From Pseudomonas protegens (GTDB taxonomy: Bacteria > Pseudomonadota > Gammaproteobacteria > Pseudomonadales > Pseudomonadaceae), in the NCBI RefSeq assembly GCF_013407925.2, contig NZ_CP060201.1, positions 6,309,001 through 6,373,000 of the forward strand: a stretch of DNA of 64,000 nucleotides, in the 5' to 3' direction. Positions 8,734-17,650 of the stretch are shown here, piece after piece (the first letter of the stretch is position 1; each line of letters opens with the position of its first letter). The notes beneath the pieces were generated by a model, which saw only the letters and a list, made by a program, of their open reading frames with translations, searched no databases and had not been told where the DNA came from. The position numbers and the translations under genes are program-made.

Positions 8734-10860
8734 ATGTCTTCGCCTAAATCCTTGCCCACGGCCTTGTTGGGCCTGGCCCTTGCCTGCCCGGCAATCGCCG
8801 AGACCCGGAGCGTGGAGCTGGCCCCGGCGCAAGTCCTGGGGCAGGAGCAGGGTGCTGAAGGACAGCAGGTGGCAGAGGCTGAGGCGCGGCTGGCACAGGT
8901 GCCGGGCGCCGGCAATGTGGTGGACATGCGCCAGCCGCTGCAGGGGCGGGTGGCCAGCAACCAGGATGTGCTGGCCTATCAGCCCGGGGTCTACGCCCAG
9001 TCCGCCGGGAACGAAGGGGTGAAGATCTCGATCCGTGGTTCGGGCATCAACCGCGCGCCGGGGGCCCATGCCTCGGGGCTGTACACCATGCTCGACGGCT
9101 TGCCCCTGACCGGCCCCGGCGGCACCCCCTATGAGTTGCTGGAGCCCCTGTGGGTCGATCACGTAGAGGTGCTGCGCGGCGCCAATGGTTTCGATCGTGG
9201 CGCCCTGGCCCTGGGCGGGGCCATCGATTACGTCAGCCATACCGGCTACGACGCACCGCGCTTGCAGGTGCGCTACGCCACCGGCAGCCACGGTTATCAG
9301 CAGCGTCAGGTCAGCTCCGGGCAAGTGCTGGGGGATTTCGATTACTACGTCTCGCTGACCGATGCCAATGCCGACGGTTACCAAGACCACACCCGCAGCC
9401 AGAGCAAGGGGGTGATTGGCAACTTCGGCTATCGCTTCAATCCGAACCTGGAGACGCGTTTCTACCTGCGCTACCGCGAGACCGACAACGATCTGGCCGG
9501 ACGGGTCAGCAAGCATTCCATCGAGCACGACCCGCGGGCGGCCAACCCGCTGTATGTCAGCCGCGATGACCGGCGCAAGCAGCCGGGCAGCACCTTTGTC
9601 GGCAACAAAACCACCTACTACATCGACGACGATTCGAGCATCCAGACCGGTCTGGTCTACCACGACTACCCGATGGACCTGCGCGAAGGCCCCAACCGCC
9701 TTAAGGTGGCCTACAGCGACGTCAGCGGCACCTTCGACTACAAGCGCCGCGACAGTCTTTGGGGCCGGGAAAGCCGCAGCACCCTGGGCCTGCGGGTGAC
9801 CAAGCACCTGCCCAATGACGGCGCCAGCGAGTTCGTGCGGATTCCCACCGGCAACACCGCCAACTATGCGCCAGGGACGCGAATCCGCAACTTCACTTAC
9901 CAGGGCTCGGATACGGTCCTGCACCTTGGCAATGACCTGGAAATTGCCGATGACCTGTGGCTGACCACCGGGCTGGCGGCCATCTATACCCGTCGCGAAA
10001 GCGCGGTGACCTACCCCGAGGGCGGTGGCAAGACCAGCCTTGGCGACTGGGACTACGCCCCGCGCCTGGGCCTGCGCTACCAGTTGACCTCGGATGTGCA
10101 ACTGTTCGGCAACCTCAGCCGTTCGGTGGAGGCGCCCCATCCCTGGTCGCTGATCTACAGCTCGAACCTGCGTTTCCCGGCCGGTAGTGGCGTGGCCAGC
10201 GGCGCCCAGCGCGATCCGATCAAGTTGCGCAACCAGACCGCCACCACCCTGGAACTGGGCGGCCGTGGCGACAGTAGCCTGGGTCAGTGGAGCCTGGCCT
10301 GGTACTACGCCCAGGTGCGCCACGAACTGCTCTCGGTGTTGCCGGACCCCAGCGCCACCACGCCCTATGAACTCAACGCCAGCCCCACGGTGCACCAGGG
10401 CGTGGAAGCCAGCCTGCACAGCGAACTGTGGTCGCGCCCGGGCGTGGGTCGCCTGAGCCTGCGCCAGGCCTACAGCTTCAGCGATTTCCACTACCGCGAC
10501 GATTCGCGCTTTGGCGACAACCGCCTGCCGGGCCTGCCGATGCACTATTACCAGGGCGAGCTGCGCTACGACTGGCCCCTGGGTTTCTTCGCCGCCGTCA
10601 ACACCCAACTGGTGTCCAAGGTGGCGGTGGATTACGCCAACAGCTACTACGCCGACCCTTACGCGCTGTTCGGCGCCACCCTGGGCTACAACGCGCCAAA
10701 GAACGACTGGCAGACCTGGGTCGATCTGCGCAACCTGACCGACAAGCGCTACGCCGCCACCGTGACCCCAGGCTACGACGACAAGGGGCTGGACGCGGCG
10801 CGCTCGACGCCGGGAGAAGGCTTGGGGGTGTACCTGGGCGTGTCCTGGAGCCTGCGCTGA
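8734..10860 (+). CDS. TonB-dependent outer-membrane receptor
   Basis: A 708-residue TonB-dependent receptor. The ATG at 8734 follows a GGAG site and gives a signal peptide (MSSPKSLPTALLGLALACPA, cut near AIAE). The plug domain covers roughly residues 50-170, with VLAYQPGVYAQSAGNEGVKI, IRGSGI and a VDHVEVLRGANGFDRGALALGGAIDYVS stretch (quoted only to locate the plug end). The rest is a 22-strand barrel rich in alternating aromatic residues, ending LGVYLGVSWSLR. The order of motifs resembles FecA/siderophore receptors, but the ligand is unknown. No Fur box, cobalamin riboswitch or FecIR pair is visible next to it. Confidence 0.85.
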   Translation: MSSPKSLPTALLGLALACPAIAETRSVELAPAQVLGQEQGAEGQQVAEAEARLAQVPGAGNVVDMRQPLQGRVASNQDVLAYQPGVYAQSAGNEGVKISIRGSGINRAPGAHASGLYTMLDGLPLTGPGGTPYELLEPLWVDHVEVLRGANGFDRGALALGGAIDYVSHTGYDAPRLQVRYATGSHGYQQRQVSSGQVLGDFDYYVSLTDANADGYQDHTRSQSKGVIGNFGYRFNPNLETRFYLRYRETDNDLAGRVSKHSIEHDPRAANPLYVSRDDRRKQPGSTFVGNKTTYYIDDDSSIQTGLVYHDYPMDLREGPNRLKVAYSDVSGTFDYKRRDSLWGRESRSTLGLRVTKHLPNDGASEFVRIPTGNTANYAPGTRIRNFTYQGSDTVLHLGNDLEIADDLWLTTGLAAIYTRRESAVTYPEGGGKTSLGDWDYAPRLGLRYQLTSDVQLFGNLSRSVEAPHPWSLIYSSNLRFPAGSGVASGAQRDPIKLRNQTATTLELGGRGDSSLGQWSLAWYYAQVRHELLSVLPDPSATTPYELNASPTVHQGVEASLHSELWSRPGVGRLSLRQAYSFSDFHYRDDSRFGDNRLPGLPMHYYQGELRYDWPLGFFAAVNTQLVSKVAVDYANSYYADPYALFGATLGYNAPKNDWQTWVDLRNLTDKRYAATVTPGYDDKGLDAARSTPGEGLGVYLGVSWSLR

Positions 10861-10885
10861 CAGCAGGGCGCCCAGAGCAAAAAAG

Positions 10886-10907
10886 TGCCCGCAGCAGCGG
10901 GCACTCT
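10886..10907 (-). terminator. Intrinsic terminator between TonB receptor and small secreted peptide gene
   Basis: AGTGCCCGC-AGCA-GCGGGCACT is a 9-bp perfect stem. On the minus strand it is followed by TTTTTT, so it terminates the 49-residue peptide gene. It may also stop transcription from the receptor gene on the plus strand. Confidence 0.75.
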
Positions 10908-10944
10908 GTTCCTGCCTGGCAGCGTCAGCCCAGGCAGATGCGGC

Positions 10945-11094
10945 TTACCACTGACCCGAGAAGACGCAGGTCAGGGCTTCGATGGCGCTGAATTTCCACA
11001 ACGAATCGCCGCAGTCGCTGGCGAAGGCGTGGGCGTTGGAGGCTGTGAGCGCCAGGGCGATGGCCGAGGCGTAGACGATTTTCTTGAGTGACAT
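10945..11094 (-). CDS. Small secreted peptide precursor (49 aa)
   Basis: A 49-residue protein with a clear Sec signal peptide, MSLKKIVYASAIALALTASN ending AHA. The predicted mature part is about 26 residues (FASDCGDSLWKF... to ...CVFSGQW) with two cysteines that could form a disulfide. The ATG at 11094 follows an AAGGAG site at ideal spacing, so this start is preferred to one 45 bases upstream. An intrinsic terminator follows the stop and a promoter with an overlapping palindrome precedes it, so it is a self-contained unit. The function is unknown. Confidence 0.7.
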   Translation of the reverse strand: MSLKKIVYASAIALALTASNAHAFASDCGDSLWKFSAIEALTCVFSGQW

Positions 11095-11156
11095 GGGAAA
11101 GCTCCTTGTTATGAATCCGCACGTTCTTGTGAGCGCCATCCTGAAGGGGGGGGTGG

Positions 11157-11185
11157 ACTATAAGCTCGCCCTGGGCCAGGGACCA
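11157..11185 (-). promoter_or_regulatory. Candidate sigma70-type promoter of the 49-aa peptide gene
   Basis: On the minus strand TATAGT at 11162-11157 makes a 5/6 match to a -10 box. It is placed about 60 bases before the ATG at 11094. The 17-bp spaced -35 (TGGTCC) is weak and overlaps the palindrome at 11183-11206. Confidence 0.4.
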
Positions 11186-11206
11186 TTAGCCCGAGTGTGC
11201 TAATGG
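11183..11206. promoter_or_regulatory. 24-bp palindrome, possible operator
   Basis: CCATTAGC-N8-GCTAATGG has two perfect 8-bp arms. It overlaps the expected -35 region of the small peptide promoter and has no T tract, so an operator for a dimeric repressor or activator is more likely than a terminator. Confidence 0.4.
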
Positions 11207-11236
11207 CCCATTCCCATTATTGCGTCTGGCGCTGAC

Positions 11237-11734
11237 TCAGTTACGAAAATACAGCTCGTCCAGCTGCCGCCGGCGGATCGCCAGGTACTCCTCCCAGACC
11301 TTGGGGAAATCCTCGTCCCGGGTGAGGGGGAAGGTCAGGTAGTAAGTCCGACCACTGACACTGATGTACTCCCGCACCCGCTTGTACGCCGGTTGCTCCA
11401 GCAGCGAGATGTACTCGTCATAGGCGTGGTGGTAGTGGGTAATCGTGACCCGGTGGGGCGCGATCATGCAGCGGGAAAAGTCGATCACCCAGCCGTGACT
11501 CATGCCGTTGCCCAGGTACCCGTAGACCCCGTCCTCGGACAGGCTGATGTGATTGCGTGCCTGCTCGCCATCCTCGTCGTTGACCAGCACGATCTGGGTT
11601 TCGAAATAGCGGATGACCTGTTGCTCGGGGCCGCGCAGGTGCAGGTTCCAGCTGATGGCGCCCATGCGGAATTCACCTTGTTCGGCAAATTCGGCAATCC
11701 AGCCGTTGGCGAGGGTAATGCGGTGTGTGGTCAT
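11237..11734 (-). CDS. Hypothetical protein (165 aa)
   Basis: A 165-residue soluble protein that I do not recognise. It is rich in aromatic and beta-prone residues (GVYGYLGNGMSHGWVIDFSR; ISVSGRTYYLTFPL) and ends with a charged helix, WEEYLAIRRRQLDELYF. It has no signal peptide or membrane segment. It stands alone, tandem to and upstream of the 49-residue peptide gene, with about 140 bp between them. Confidence 0.6.
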   Translation of the reverse strand: MTTHRITLANGWIAEFAEQGEFRMGAISWNLHLRGPEQQVIRYFETQIVLVNDEDGEQARNHISLSEDGVYGYLGNGMSHGWVIDFSRCMIAPHRVTITHYHHAYDEYISLLEQPAYKRVREYISVSGRTYYLTFPLTRDEDFPKVWEEYLAIRRRQLDELYFRN

Positions 11735-11895
11735 GGTCAGTGGTCCGGCTCGGGCGGTGCATGGGGAAGGGCGCTAGTGGCGTGGCGCGGGGATTGTAAC
11801 CACCAGGCTGGGTGCATGGCTTTATATCAGGGGAGAAAATGGAGCGCTGCAAACAATGCTTCTATAGTGTTTTTGCAGCATAAAAAAAGCTGAAA

Positions 11896-11920
11896 ACAAA
11901 CCCCCAACGGTTGCCGATAG
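11896..11920 (+). promoter_or_regulatory. Candidate sigma28 (FliA) promoter for the chemoreceptor
   Basis: GCCGATAG at 11913-11920 matches 7 of 8 positions of the FliA -10 box GCCGATAA. An A-rich GAAAACAAAC stretch lies 12-20 bases upstream where a TAAA -35 is expected, although its spacing is imperfect. FliA control is normal for Pseudomonas chemoreceptors. Confidence 0.4.
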
Positions 11921-11951
11921 CAAAGAGTCTCTCCTTTGGCAGGATGCGCCC

Positions 11952-13265
11952 ATGTTCAATACTCGTTTGAAAATGCAATTGCAGTCTCTTCAGTCGGAGC
12001 TTTCAGTGGCTCGACAGTTGCTCAAGGGGATTGAGACTTGCCTTGTGCGCGCGGTCCTTGACGCCAACTACAACGTTATAGATGCCAATGAAGGCTTTTT
12101 GAACATGTTGGGGTGTGGCGCCAACCAAGTGCTGAACAAACCGCTCGACAATTTCATTCCGCAGTATGTGCGGCAGATGGATTGTTATCGTCGTTTGCTC
12201 GACAGCGTGAACAACCACGACGCGGTTATCGATACTTACCGTTTTCAGCGCCCCGATGGCGGACTGTCGTGGTTTCGTGGCCTCTGGCAGCCGATTGTCA
12301 ATCAACAGGGGCAATTGGAAAGTATCCATGCCTTTGGTTCGAACATCACCGAGACCGTTGACACTTCGGCGGAGAATTCGGCGTTCATTCAAGCGCTGCT
12401 GCGCTCCACCGCGGTGATCGAGTTCGATCTTCAAGGCCATATCCTGCAAGCAAACGAGCAGTTTCTTCGCTCCATGGGCTATGAACTTGGGCAAATCAAA
12501 GGCAAGCACCACAGCATGTTCTGTGACCCAGCCGATGTTGCGTCCAGTCATTACAAGGAGTTCTGGGCGACCCTCAATCGCGGTGAATTCGTGGCTGACC
12601 GTTTCAAGCGAGTCGATGCCCATGGTCGAGTCGTTTGGCTGGAAGCGACCTACAACCCGGTGCACAACGCACAGGGCGTCCTTTACAAGGTGGTCAAGTT
12701 CGCCACGGTCATTACCGAGCAAGTGGCTCGCGAGCAGCAGGTGAACGAGGCGGCGACCATCGCGTTCGAGATCTCCCAACAAACCGACATCAGCGCCCGC
12801 CGAGGCGCCGATGTGGTGCAGAACACCGTGCAAACGATGCGCATGATCTCGGATGAAATGCAGGCGGCATCTGCCGGGATTGAAGCGTTGGGCAAGCAAT
12901 CACTGCTGATCAGCTCGATTGTCCAGACCATTGGCGGTATTGCCCAACAGACCAACTTGCTCGCGCTCAACGCAGCAATCGAGGCGGCGCGGGCGGGTGA
13001 GCAGGGCCGGGGGTTTGCCGTGGTCGCCGATGAAGTGAGGCAGTTGGCGGGGCGCACCAGTGCCGCTACCGAAGAAATCGTCAGCGTTGTACAGCAGAAC
13101 CAGAGTCTGGCGGATGCAGCCGTAAGCGGCATGGCCAACAGTCGCGGGCAGGCTGAAGAAGGCCTGGCACTTGCCAACGAGGCCGGCTCGGTGATTCTCG
13201 AAATCCAGGAGGGTGCGCGCCAGGTTGTGGGGGCCGTGGGGCGTTTCGCCAATCAGCTGAAATAG
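11952..13265 (+). CDS. PAS-PAS methyl-accepting chemotaxis protein, BdlA/Aer-like
   Basis: A 437-residue cytoplasmic chemoreceptor. Two PAS domains lie at about residues 25-130 ([18 protein letters not shown]) and 150-255 ([18 protein letters not shown]). They are followed by a signalling domain with the invariant hairpin tip [18 protein letters not shown] and [17 protein letters not shown]. There is no membrane segment and no periplasmic domain. That layout and length match P. aeruginosa BdlA, which links redox or nutrient cues to biofilm dispersal. The orthology is inferred from architecture only. The gene ends at a bidirectional terminator shared with the amidase gene. Confidence 0.85.
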   Translation: MFNTRLKMQLQSLQSELSVARQLLKGIETCLVRAVLDANYNVIDANEGFLNMLGCGANQVLNKPLDNFIPQYVRQMDCYRRLLDSVNNHDAVIDTYRFQRPDGGLSWFRGLWQPIVNQQGQLESIHAFGSNITETVDTSAENSAFIQALLRSTAVIEFDLQGHILQANEQFLRSMGYELGQIKGKHHSMFCDPADVASSHYKEFWATLNRGEFVADRFKRVDAHGRVVWLEATYNPVHNAQGVLYKVVKFATVITEQVAREQQVNEAATIAFEISQQTDISARRGADVVQNTVQTMRMISDEMQAASAGIEALGKQSLLISSIVQTIGGIAQQTNLLALNAAIEAARAGEQGRGFAVVADEVRQLAGRTSAATEEIVSVVQQNQSLADAAVSGMANSRGQAEEGLALANEAGSVILEIQEGARQVVGAVGRFANQLK

Positions 13266-13328
13266 CCTGCGCAACATACCGTCGCGCGCCCCTGGCGGTG
13301 CATCGCTGTGGTGCCTTGTCAGGCTGGT

Positions 13329-13365
13329 AAAGGCCCGGGGCGCCTCATGTGCGCCCCGGGCCTTT
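13329..13365. terminator. Bidirectional intrinsic terminator
   Basis: AAAGGCCCGGGGCGC and GCGCCCCGGGCCTTT form a perfect 15-bp stem around a 7-base loop. It lies exactly between the convergent chemoreceptor and amidase genes and ends with short A/T tracts in both directions. Confidence 0.85.
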
Positions 13366-13369
13366 GCGC

Positions 13370-15082
13370 TTAGCGAGCGGGTGACAAGGCTGGCGTGCGT
13401 GGCGGAATCAGGCGCTTGCTGCCGGTGGATTCGAAGGCCGACGCCAGGCGCAGCAGGCTCGAATCGTCATAGGCGCGGCCGGCGAAGGTCAGGCCGACCG
13501 GCATGCCGATGTCCGCCATCACCCCCATCGGCACGGTCACCGTGGGCACGCCCAGGTGGCGGATGGCGAGGTTGCCGTTGGCCACCCACACGCCGTTGCT
13601 CCAGGCAATGTCCGCCGACTCGGGATTGATGTCGGCATCCGCCGGGCCAACGTCGGCCACGGTGGGGAACAGCACGGCGTCCAGCCCCAGGCGATCCATC
13701 CACTCTTCCAGATCGATGCGCCGGGTCTGCTCCAGGCCGCGCAGGCCGTCGGCCAGGGAGGCGATCTGGTCCCAGGTCTTGAGCCCGCGCTTGGCCATGG
13801 TCACGTACTGGTCCATGCCGGCGGCCAGGTCGTCTTCGCGGTTGGGCAGGGTGCCCGGGTCGTGGGGGAAGATCTTCGGCCCGTCGACATCCGCCAGGCG
13901 GTTGAGCTTGGGGTCGTCGTTGGCCCGCAGGAAGTCGTCGAACGCCCAGCCCGAGAGTTCCCACAACTCGTCATGCAGGAACTCCTGGCTCACCAGGCCG
14001 CGGTTGTACACGGTCGGCGCGCCGGGGCGGTCGCCTTCGCAGTTGGACACCAGGGGGAAGTCCACTTCCAGCACTTCGGCGCCGGCGGCTTCCAGGGCTT
14101 GGCGCGCCTGCTGCCAGAGGTCGATCACCGAGGGCCGGGTGTGGATGCGCTGGCCGGTAGGGCCGCCGATACCGGGTTTTTCGCTGGTGCCGGCTTCGGG
14201 GTCGGCGTTGATGTACATGCGCGGTACGCCAAGGCGCTTGCCCTTGAGCGCCGTGGCGTCGGCTGCCAGTTGCGGGTAGGACGCCGGGCGCACCGAAGTC
14301 ACGCTGGGGATCGGCACCCAGGGTTGCAGGCGCCACAGGTCGCCGCGGGTGTCCGGATCTTCGGCCACCACCACGTCCAGCACTTGCAGCAGGTCGGCCA
14401 TGGTCCGGGCGAAGGGCACCACCACGTCCATGGTCGGGGTCAGCGGCCAGTTGCCGCGCACCGAGATCACCCCGCGCGACGGCGTGTAGGCGCACAGGCC
14501 GTTGTTGGAGGCCGGGCCGCGACCGCTGGACCAGGTCTCCTCGGCCAGGCCGAAGGCGGCGAAGCTGGCGGCGGTGGCGGTGCCGGCGCCATTGGACGAG
14601 CCGGAGGCGAAGGGCGCGGTCAGGTAGTTGGCGTTATAGGGGCTTTCAGCACGGCCATACACGCCGCGCTGCATGCCGCCATTGGCCATGGGCGGCATAT
14701 TAGTCTTGCCCAGGCAGATGGCTCCGGCAGCCCGCAGGCGCTCAATGGTGAAGGCGTCGCGGTAGGCCACCAGCTCGGCAAAGGCCGGGCTGCCCGAGGC
14801 GGCGGTCAGGCCCTTGACCAGGTAGCTGTCCTTGGCGGTGTAGGGAATGCCGTCCAGCGGGCCGAGGGTCTGGCCCTTGGCGCGACGCTCATCGGACGCT
14901 GCGGCTTCCTTCAGGGCTTCAGGGTTGCGCACCACCACGGCGTTGAGGGCGGTGGCGGTGTCGGGGCCATCGTAGGCGTCGATCCGCGCCAGATAGGCCT
15001 GGACCAGTTCCACGGCGGTGGTCCGGCCCGATTCCAGGGCGGCGCGCAGGTCGGCAATGGACACTTCAGTGACTTCGATCAT
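13370..15082 (-). CDS. Amidase signature family hydrolase
   Basis: A 570-residue amidase-signature enzyme that hydrolyses amide bonds. The catalytic triad is recognisable: Lys84 in IPYTAKDS, the cis-Ser at 162/163 in ASGSSNGAG, and the nucleophile Ser186 in EETWSSGRGPAS, where the usual D-T-G-G-S-I-R is replaced by E-T-W-S-S-G-R. No signal peptide is seen. Substrate unknown. The ribosome site before the ATG is poor, and a 27-codon reading frame ends across the start (see separate entry), which may couple translation. Confidence 0.85.
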   Translation of the reverse strand: MIEVTEVSIADLRAALESGRTTAVELVQAYLARIDAYDGPDTATALNAVVVRNPEALKEAAASDERRAKGQTLGPLDGIPYTAKDSYLVKGLTAASGSPAFAELVAYRDAFTIERLRAAGAICLGKTNMPPMANGGMQRGVYGRAESPYNANYLTAPFASGSSNGAGTATAASFAAFGLAEETWSSGRGPASNNGLCAYTPSRGVISVRGNWPLTPTMDVVVPFARTMADLLQVLDVVVAEDPDTRGDLWRLQPWVPIPSVTSVRPASYPQLAADATALKGKRLGVPRMYINADPEAGTSEKPGIGGPTGQRIHTRPSVIDLWQQARQALEAAGAEVLEVDFPLVSNCEGDRPGAPTVYNRGLVSQEFLHDELWELSGWAFDDFLRANDDPKLNRLADVDGPKIFPHDPGTLPNREDDLAAGMDQYVTMAKRGLKTWDQIASLADGLRGLEQTRRIDLEEWMDRLGLDAVLFPTVADVGPADADINPESADIAWSNGVWVANGNLAIRHLGVPTVTVPMGVMADIGMPVGLTFAGRAYDDSSLLRLASAFESTGSKRLIPPRTPALSPAR

Positions 15083-15162
15083 GCTGCTACCGCCGCTGGC
15101 TGGTGGGTGAGGAGGTCAAGCGGGCGCAACGGGGCGCGGGTCTTCGGGTATTGGCTGTGCAT
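15079..15162 (-). CDS. Possible 27-aa leader peptide overlapping the amidase start
   Basis: An ATG at 15162 opens a 27-codon frame (MHSQYPKTRAPLRPLDLLTH...) whose TGA overlaps the amidase ATG in the form ATGA. The amidase itself has a weak ribosome site, so coupling through this frame is plausible. It could also be chance or the remains of a frameshifted N-terminus. Confidence 0.25.
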   Translation of the reverse strand: MHSQYPKTRAPLRPLDLLTHQPAAVAA

Positions 15163-15281
15163 GGTGATTCTCGTGGTGCGGTTCGGCACGACAGGGATGG
15201 CAAGAAAAACTGTGGGCCTTTTTAGCATCTAGTGCCGGGCAGAGGAATGCCTGCTGCCCCGGCGTGAGGCAAAACAACCCG

Positions 15282-16154
15282 TTACCGGGAGCGCGGGCTG
15301 ATCACCGCCACCAGGTTCCAGTCCTTCAACGCCTCGGACGGTATCGGCTGCCCGGAAAAGCGGTAGCTGCCCATGGCCTGCAGTACAGCCTGGTCGATGG
15401 CGCTGTCGCCACAGCCCTCTAGCAGTGACAGCACCGGCACCTCCGAGCCCGGGTTGAACTCGACCTTGATCATGATGGGGCGCAGCCCGGGGGCGAGTTT
15501 GAAACGCTGCAACACGGTGATTTGGGTGATCCTGATGTTTCTTTTCAAGCGTGCGGTTGCGGTGTTGACCCAGACTTCGTTGTAGCGGTTTTCCTGCTCC
15601 GGGCTCAGCGTCAGGCCGTCGTCCCGCAAGCGTGCAATAGCGTCCCAGGCGTCGCCCCAACTGTGGTCCAGGGCGCTGAAGTACAGCAGCAGCGCGCCCT
15701 GTGGATCCCGCGGGCCGCCCTTGCCGTCTTCCATCAGCCGGGCCAGTTTGGTCTTGCTGTCTGAATTGCCGGCGTTGGCGGCCCGCTGATAGAAATCCCT
15801 GGCCTTGAAATAGTCCGCTGGGGCGCCTATGCCCTGTTCCTCCAGGCGCCCAAGATGGTAGTAGGCCTCGGCGTACACTTGGGCTACCGACAGATAGAGG
15901 GCCTTGGCCTTGGCACCGTCCTGGGGCACGCCCTGGCCGCGTTCGTACAGGGTGCCGAGGAGGGCCCGGCAGGTCAGGTTGCCGTCGTCGCTGCGATCGC
16001 GGATGTAGTCGAGCTGCTCCCGGGAGATGGGCTGCTGGTCGCGGTAATGCCAGCAGCGTATGGCGACCACTGAGTCCTTTTCTTTATTTGCGCCGATGCT
16101 TTGGCAGCCGGCAACCAGGGTGCTGAGCAGCATCAGGGCGGCGATCCGGTTCAT
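15282..16154 (-). CDS. Sel1-repeat lipoprotein with TonB-like C-terminal domain
   Basis: A 290-residue lipoprotein. The signal peptide MNRIAALMLLSTLVAGC has the lipobox LVAG-C. Residues ~55-160 hold Sel1/TPR-like repeats (LLGTLYERGQGVPQDGAKAK; YYHLGRLEEQGIGAPADYFKA). The last ~80 residues, with IKVEFNPGSEVPVLSLLEGCG and DQAVLQAMGSYRF, resemble the TonB/TolA C-terminal fold. It is the third gene of an operon. The ATG at 16154 overlaps the preceding stop by 4 bp, which is why it is preferred to the GTG at 16163. A role in envelope protein contacts is inferred only. Confidence 0.7.
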   Translation of the reverse strand: MNRIAALMLLSTLVAGCQSIGANKEKDSVVAIRCWHYRDQQPISREQLDYIRDRSDDGNLTCRALLGTLYERGQGVPQDGAKAKALYLSVAQVYAEAYYHLGRLEEQGIGAPADYFKARDFYQRAANAGNSDSKTKLARLMEDGKGGPRDPQGALLLYFSALDHSWGDAWDAIARLRDDGLTLSPEQENRYNEVWVNTATARLKRNIRITQITVLQRFKLAPGLRPIMIKVEFNPGSEVPVLSLLEGCGDSAIDQAVLQAMGSYRFSGQPIPSEALKDWNLVAVISPRSR

Positions 16155-16591
16155 GCCGGGCACCCGTTGAATTCTCCCAGGTAATCGAGGCTTGCCGTGT
16201 TTGCGGGGCGACGCCGGTTGGGGCCGGGGGCGTGCGATTGCCGGTCGCCATGGATCGAGTCACTGGCGATGAGGATGTAGTGGCTGTAGCCGGGGTCGAT
16301 ACGCGTGCGCAGTTGCTGTTTTTCGGCGTCGCTGCGGATCAGTGATTGCAGGTATTGCGGGCCGTCTTCACGCTCGATCAGTTCGACGAAATCGGCGTCC
16401 ATGTAATAGCCCAGCTCCTGTTTGAGGCGCCAGCTGGGGTTGCGGGCTTCCCAGGCGCTGAACTCGGCGGCGCTGGCATCCGCCGCAGGTTCCGGTTCCC
16501 ACTGCTCGAAGGTGAACAGTTCGGCCTCGGCCTGGTTCGGGAAGCGCGCGGCGAACAGGTGAAAGGCAAAGTAGGCATCGGGTGCTTGCAT
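16151..16591 (-). CDS. Hypothetical protein (146 aa)
   Basis: A 146-residue soluble acidic protein that I do not recognise. It begins MQAPDAYFAFHLFAARFPNQ and carries the motif WRLKQELGYYMDADFVELIE. No membrane segments or signal peptide are seen. It is the middle gene of a three-gene operon, 20 bp after the upstream gene and overlapping the Sel1 lipoprotein start by 4 bp. Confidence 0.6.
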   Translation of the reverse strand: MQAPDAYFAFHLFAARFPNQAEAELFTFEQWEPEPAADASAAEFSAWEARNPSWRLKQELGYYMDADFVELIEREDGPQYLQSLIRSDAEKQQLRTRIDPGYSHYILIASDSIHGDRQSHAPGPNRRRPANTASLDYLGEFNGCPA

Positions 16592-16611
16592 CGGCTAAAT
16601 GGCTCCGTTGT

Positions 16612-17460
16612 TCAGACTACGCTGGCGCGCTGCAGGTGGCTGACATGACCCAGGCCGGCGGCGTTCAGGCGCGCGGCCAGGTCTTCCCGGGCCTGGGCGC
16701 CGCCGTTGCGCACGTAGTCCAGCTCCGAGGCGGTGATCAGCACCACCGGTACCAGGGTCACCGGCGACAGCGGCATATCGTCCAGACGGGTCGGGAAGTC
16801 CGGGGCCGGGCTGCCGATCAGCACCCCGGCGCAGTCGTCGGCGCTGACAAAGTGCGCCGGCAACTGCTCGCTCATGGCCCGCGACTGGCTGACCCCGGGC
16901 AGTTCCAGGGACAGCACGCCGTAGCGCTCCAGGCGCGAGCGGTAGCCGCCAGCATCGGCCACGGTGCCGGCCACGCAGCGCAGCAGTTCGAAGGTCCAGC
17001 TGTCGGCAAAGGGCGAGACGTCGCCAACCGCGCCCTGGGCGTGGGCCGGGATGTCCGGGGTTTCGATGAACAGCTCCATCTCGAAACCATTGCCCAGGTC
17101 GTCGCCTTGCACACCATCGAACGGGTCGGACAGGCCCTCGGTGGCGAGGAGGATGCGCTCGTTGCGGCGCACGATACGGTAAGCCTGGCGAGTGGAGGGC
17201 CAGTGGGGGCCGCCCATGAAGCTGGGGCTGATGGCAAAGCCCAGGACGTCCTGCTCACAGTGGCCGACCGCTTGCCAGTGACGATCGAGACAGGCCGCGC
17301 CGGCCTCCATCAGGGCAATGCCGGCCAGGTCGGTTTCGCTTGGCGAGTACTGGGCGTTGGGCTCCTCGGCAGCGGCCGGCTCGTGGGCGGGCAGGGCGGG
17401 CTCGGCTTTTTGTGGCGCCGGCTTGTTAAAGACGCTGAGCAGCTTTTGCAGGAGGTTCAT
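16612..17460 (-). CDS. Hypothetical protein, possibly SUFU-like
   Basis: A 282-residue protein starting MNLLQKLLSVFNKPAPQ after a GGAGG-like site. A Pro/Ala/Glu-rich linker spans residues ~12-40 and a globular domain follows. The C-terminal ITASELDYVRNGGAQAREDL resembles the end of bacterial suppressor-of-fused domains, but I am not certain of this. It is the first gene of an operon with the 146-residue gene and the Sel1 lipoprotein. Such small-domain clusters often include immunity proteins, which is an inference. Confidence 0.6.
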   Translation of the reverse strand: MNLLQKLLSVFNKPAPQKAEPALPAHEPAAAEEPNAQYSPSETDLAGIALMEAGAACLDRHWQAVGHCEQDVLGFAISPSFMGGPHWPSTRQAYRIVRRNERILLATEGLSDPFDGVQGDDLGNGFEMELFIETPDIPAHAQGAVGDVSPFADSWTFELLRCVAGTVADAGGYRSRLERYGVLSLELPGVSQSRAMSEQLPAHFVSADDCAGVLIGSPAPDFPTRLDDMPLSPVTLVPVVLITASELDYVRNGGAQAREDLAARLNAAGLGHVSHLQRASVV

Positions 17461-17650
17461 CGAGCGATCCTTGCGGGGGCCAGTGCGTTGCATGCAGTGC
17501 ACAGCGCACGGCTAGAAAGACAGGGGCGCGCATTGTGACGGGTTTGCCGTGCCCGTGGAAACCGCCGGATGCGCGTTGCGTTAAGCCTTGCCTTGCCGAA
17601 GCCGCGGCCCGAGAATCCGCCCCGGTCCGCTAGCAAGGAAAGTGATCTGC

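Noticed and set aside
13556..15232. A 558-residue plus-strand frame opposite the amidase
   Set aside because: Composition dominated by Gly/His/Ala/Val repeats and no motifs, while the amidase on the other strand has its full catalytic triad.
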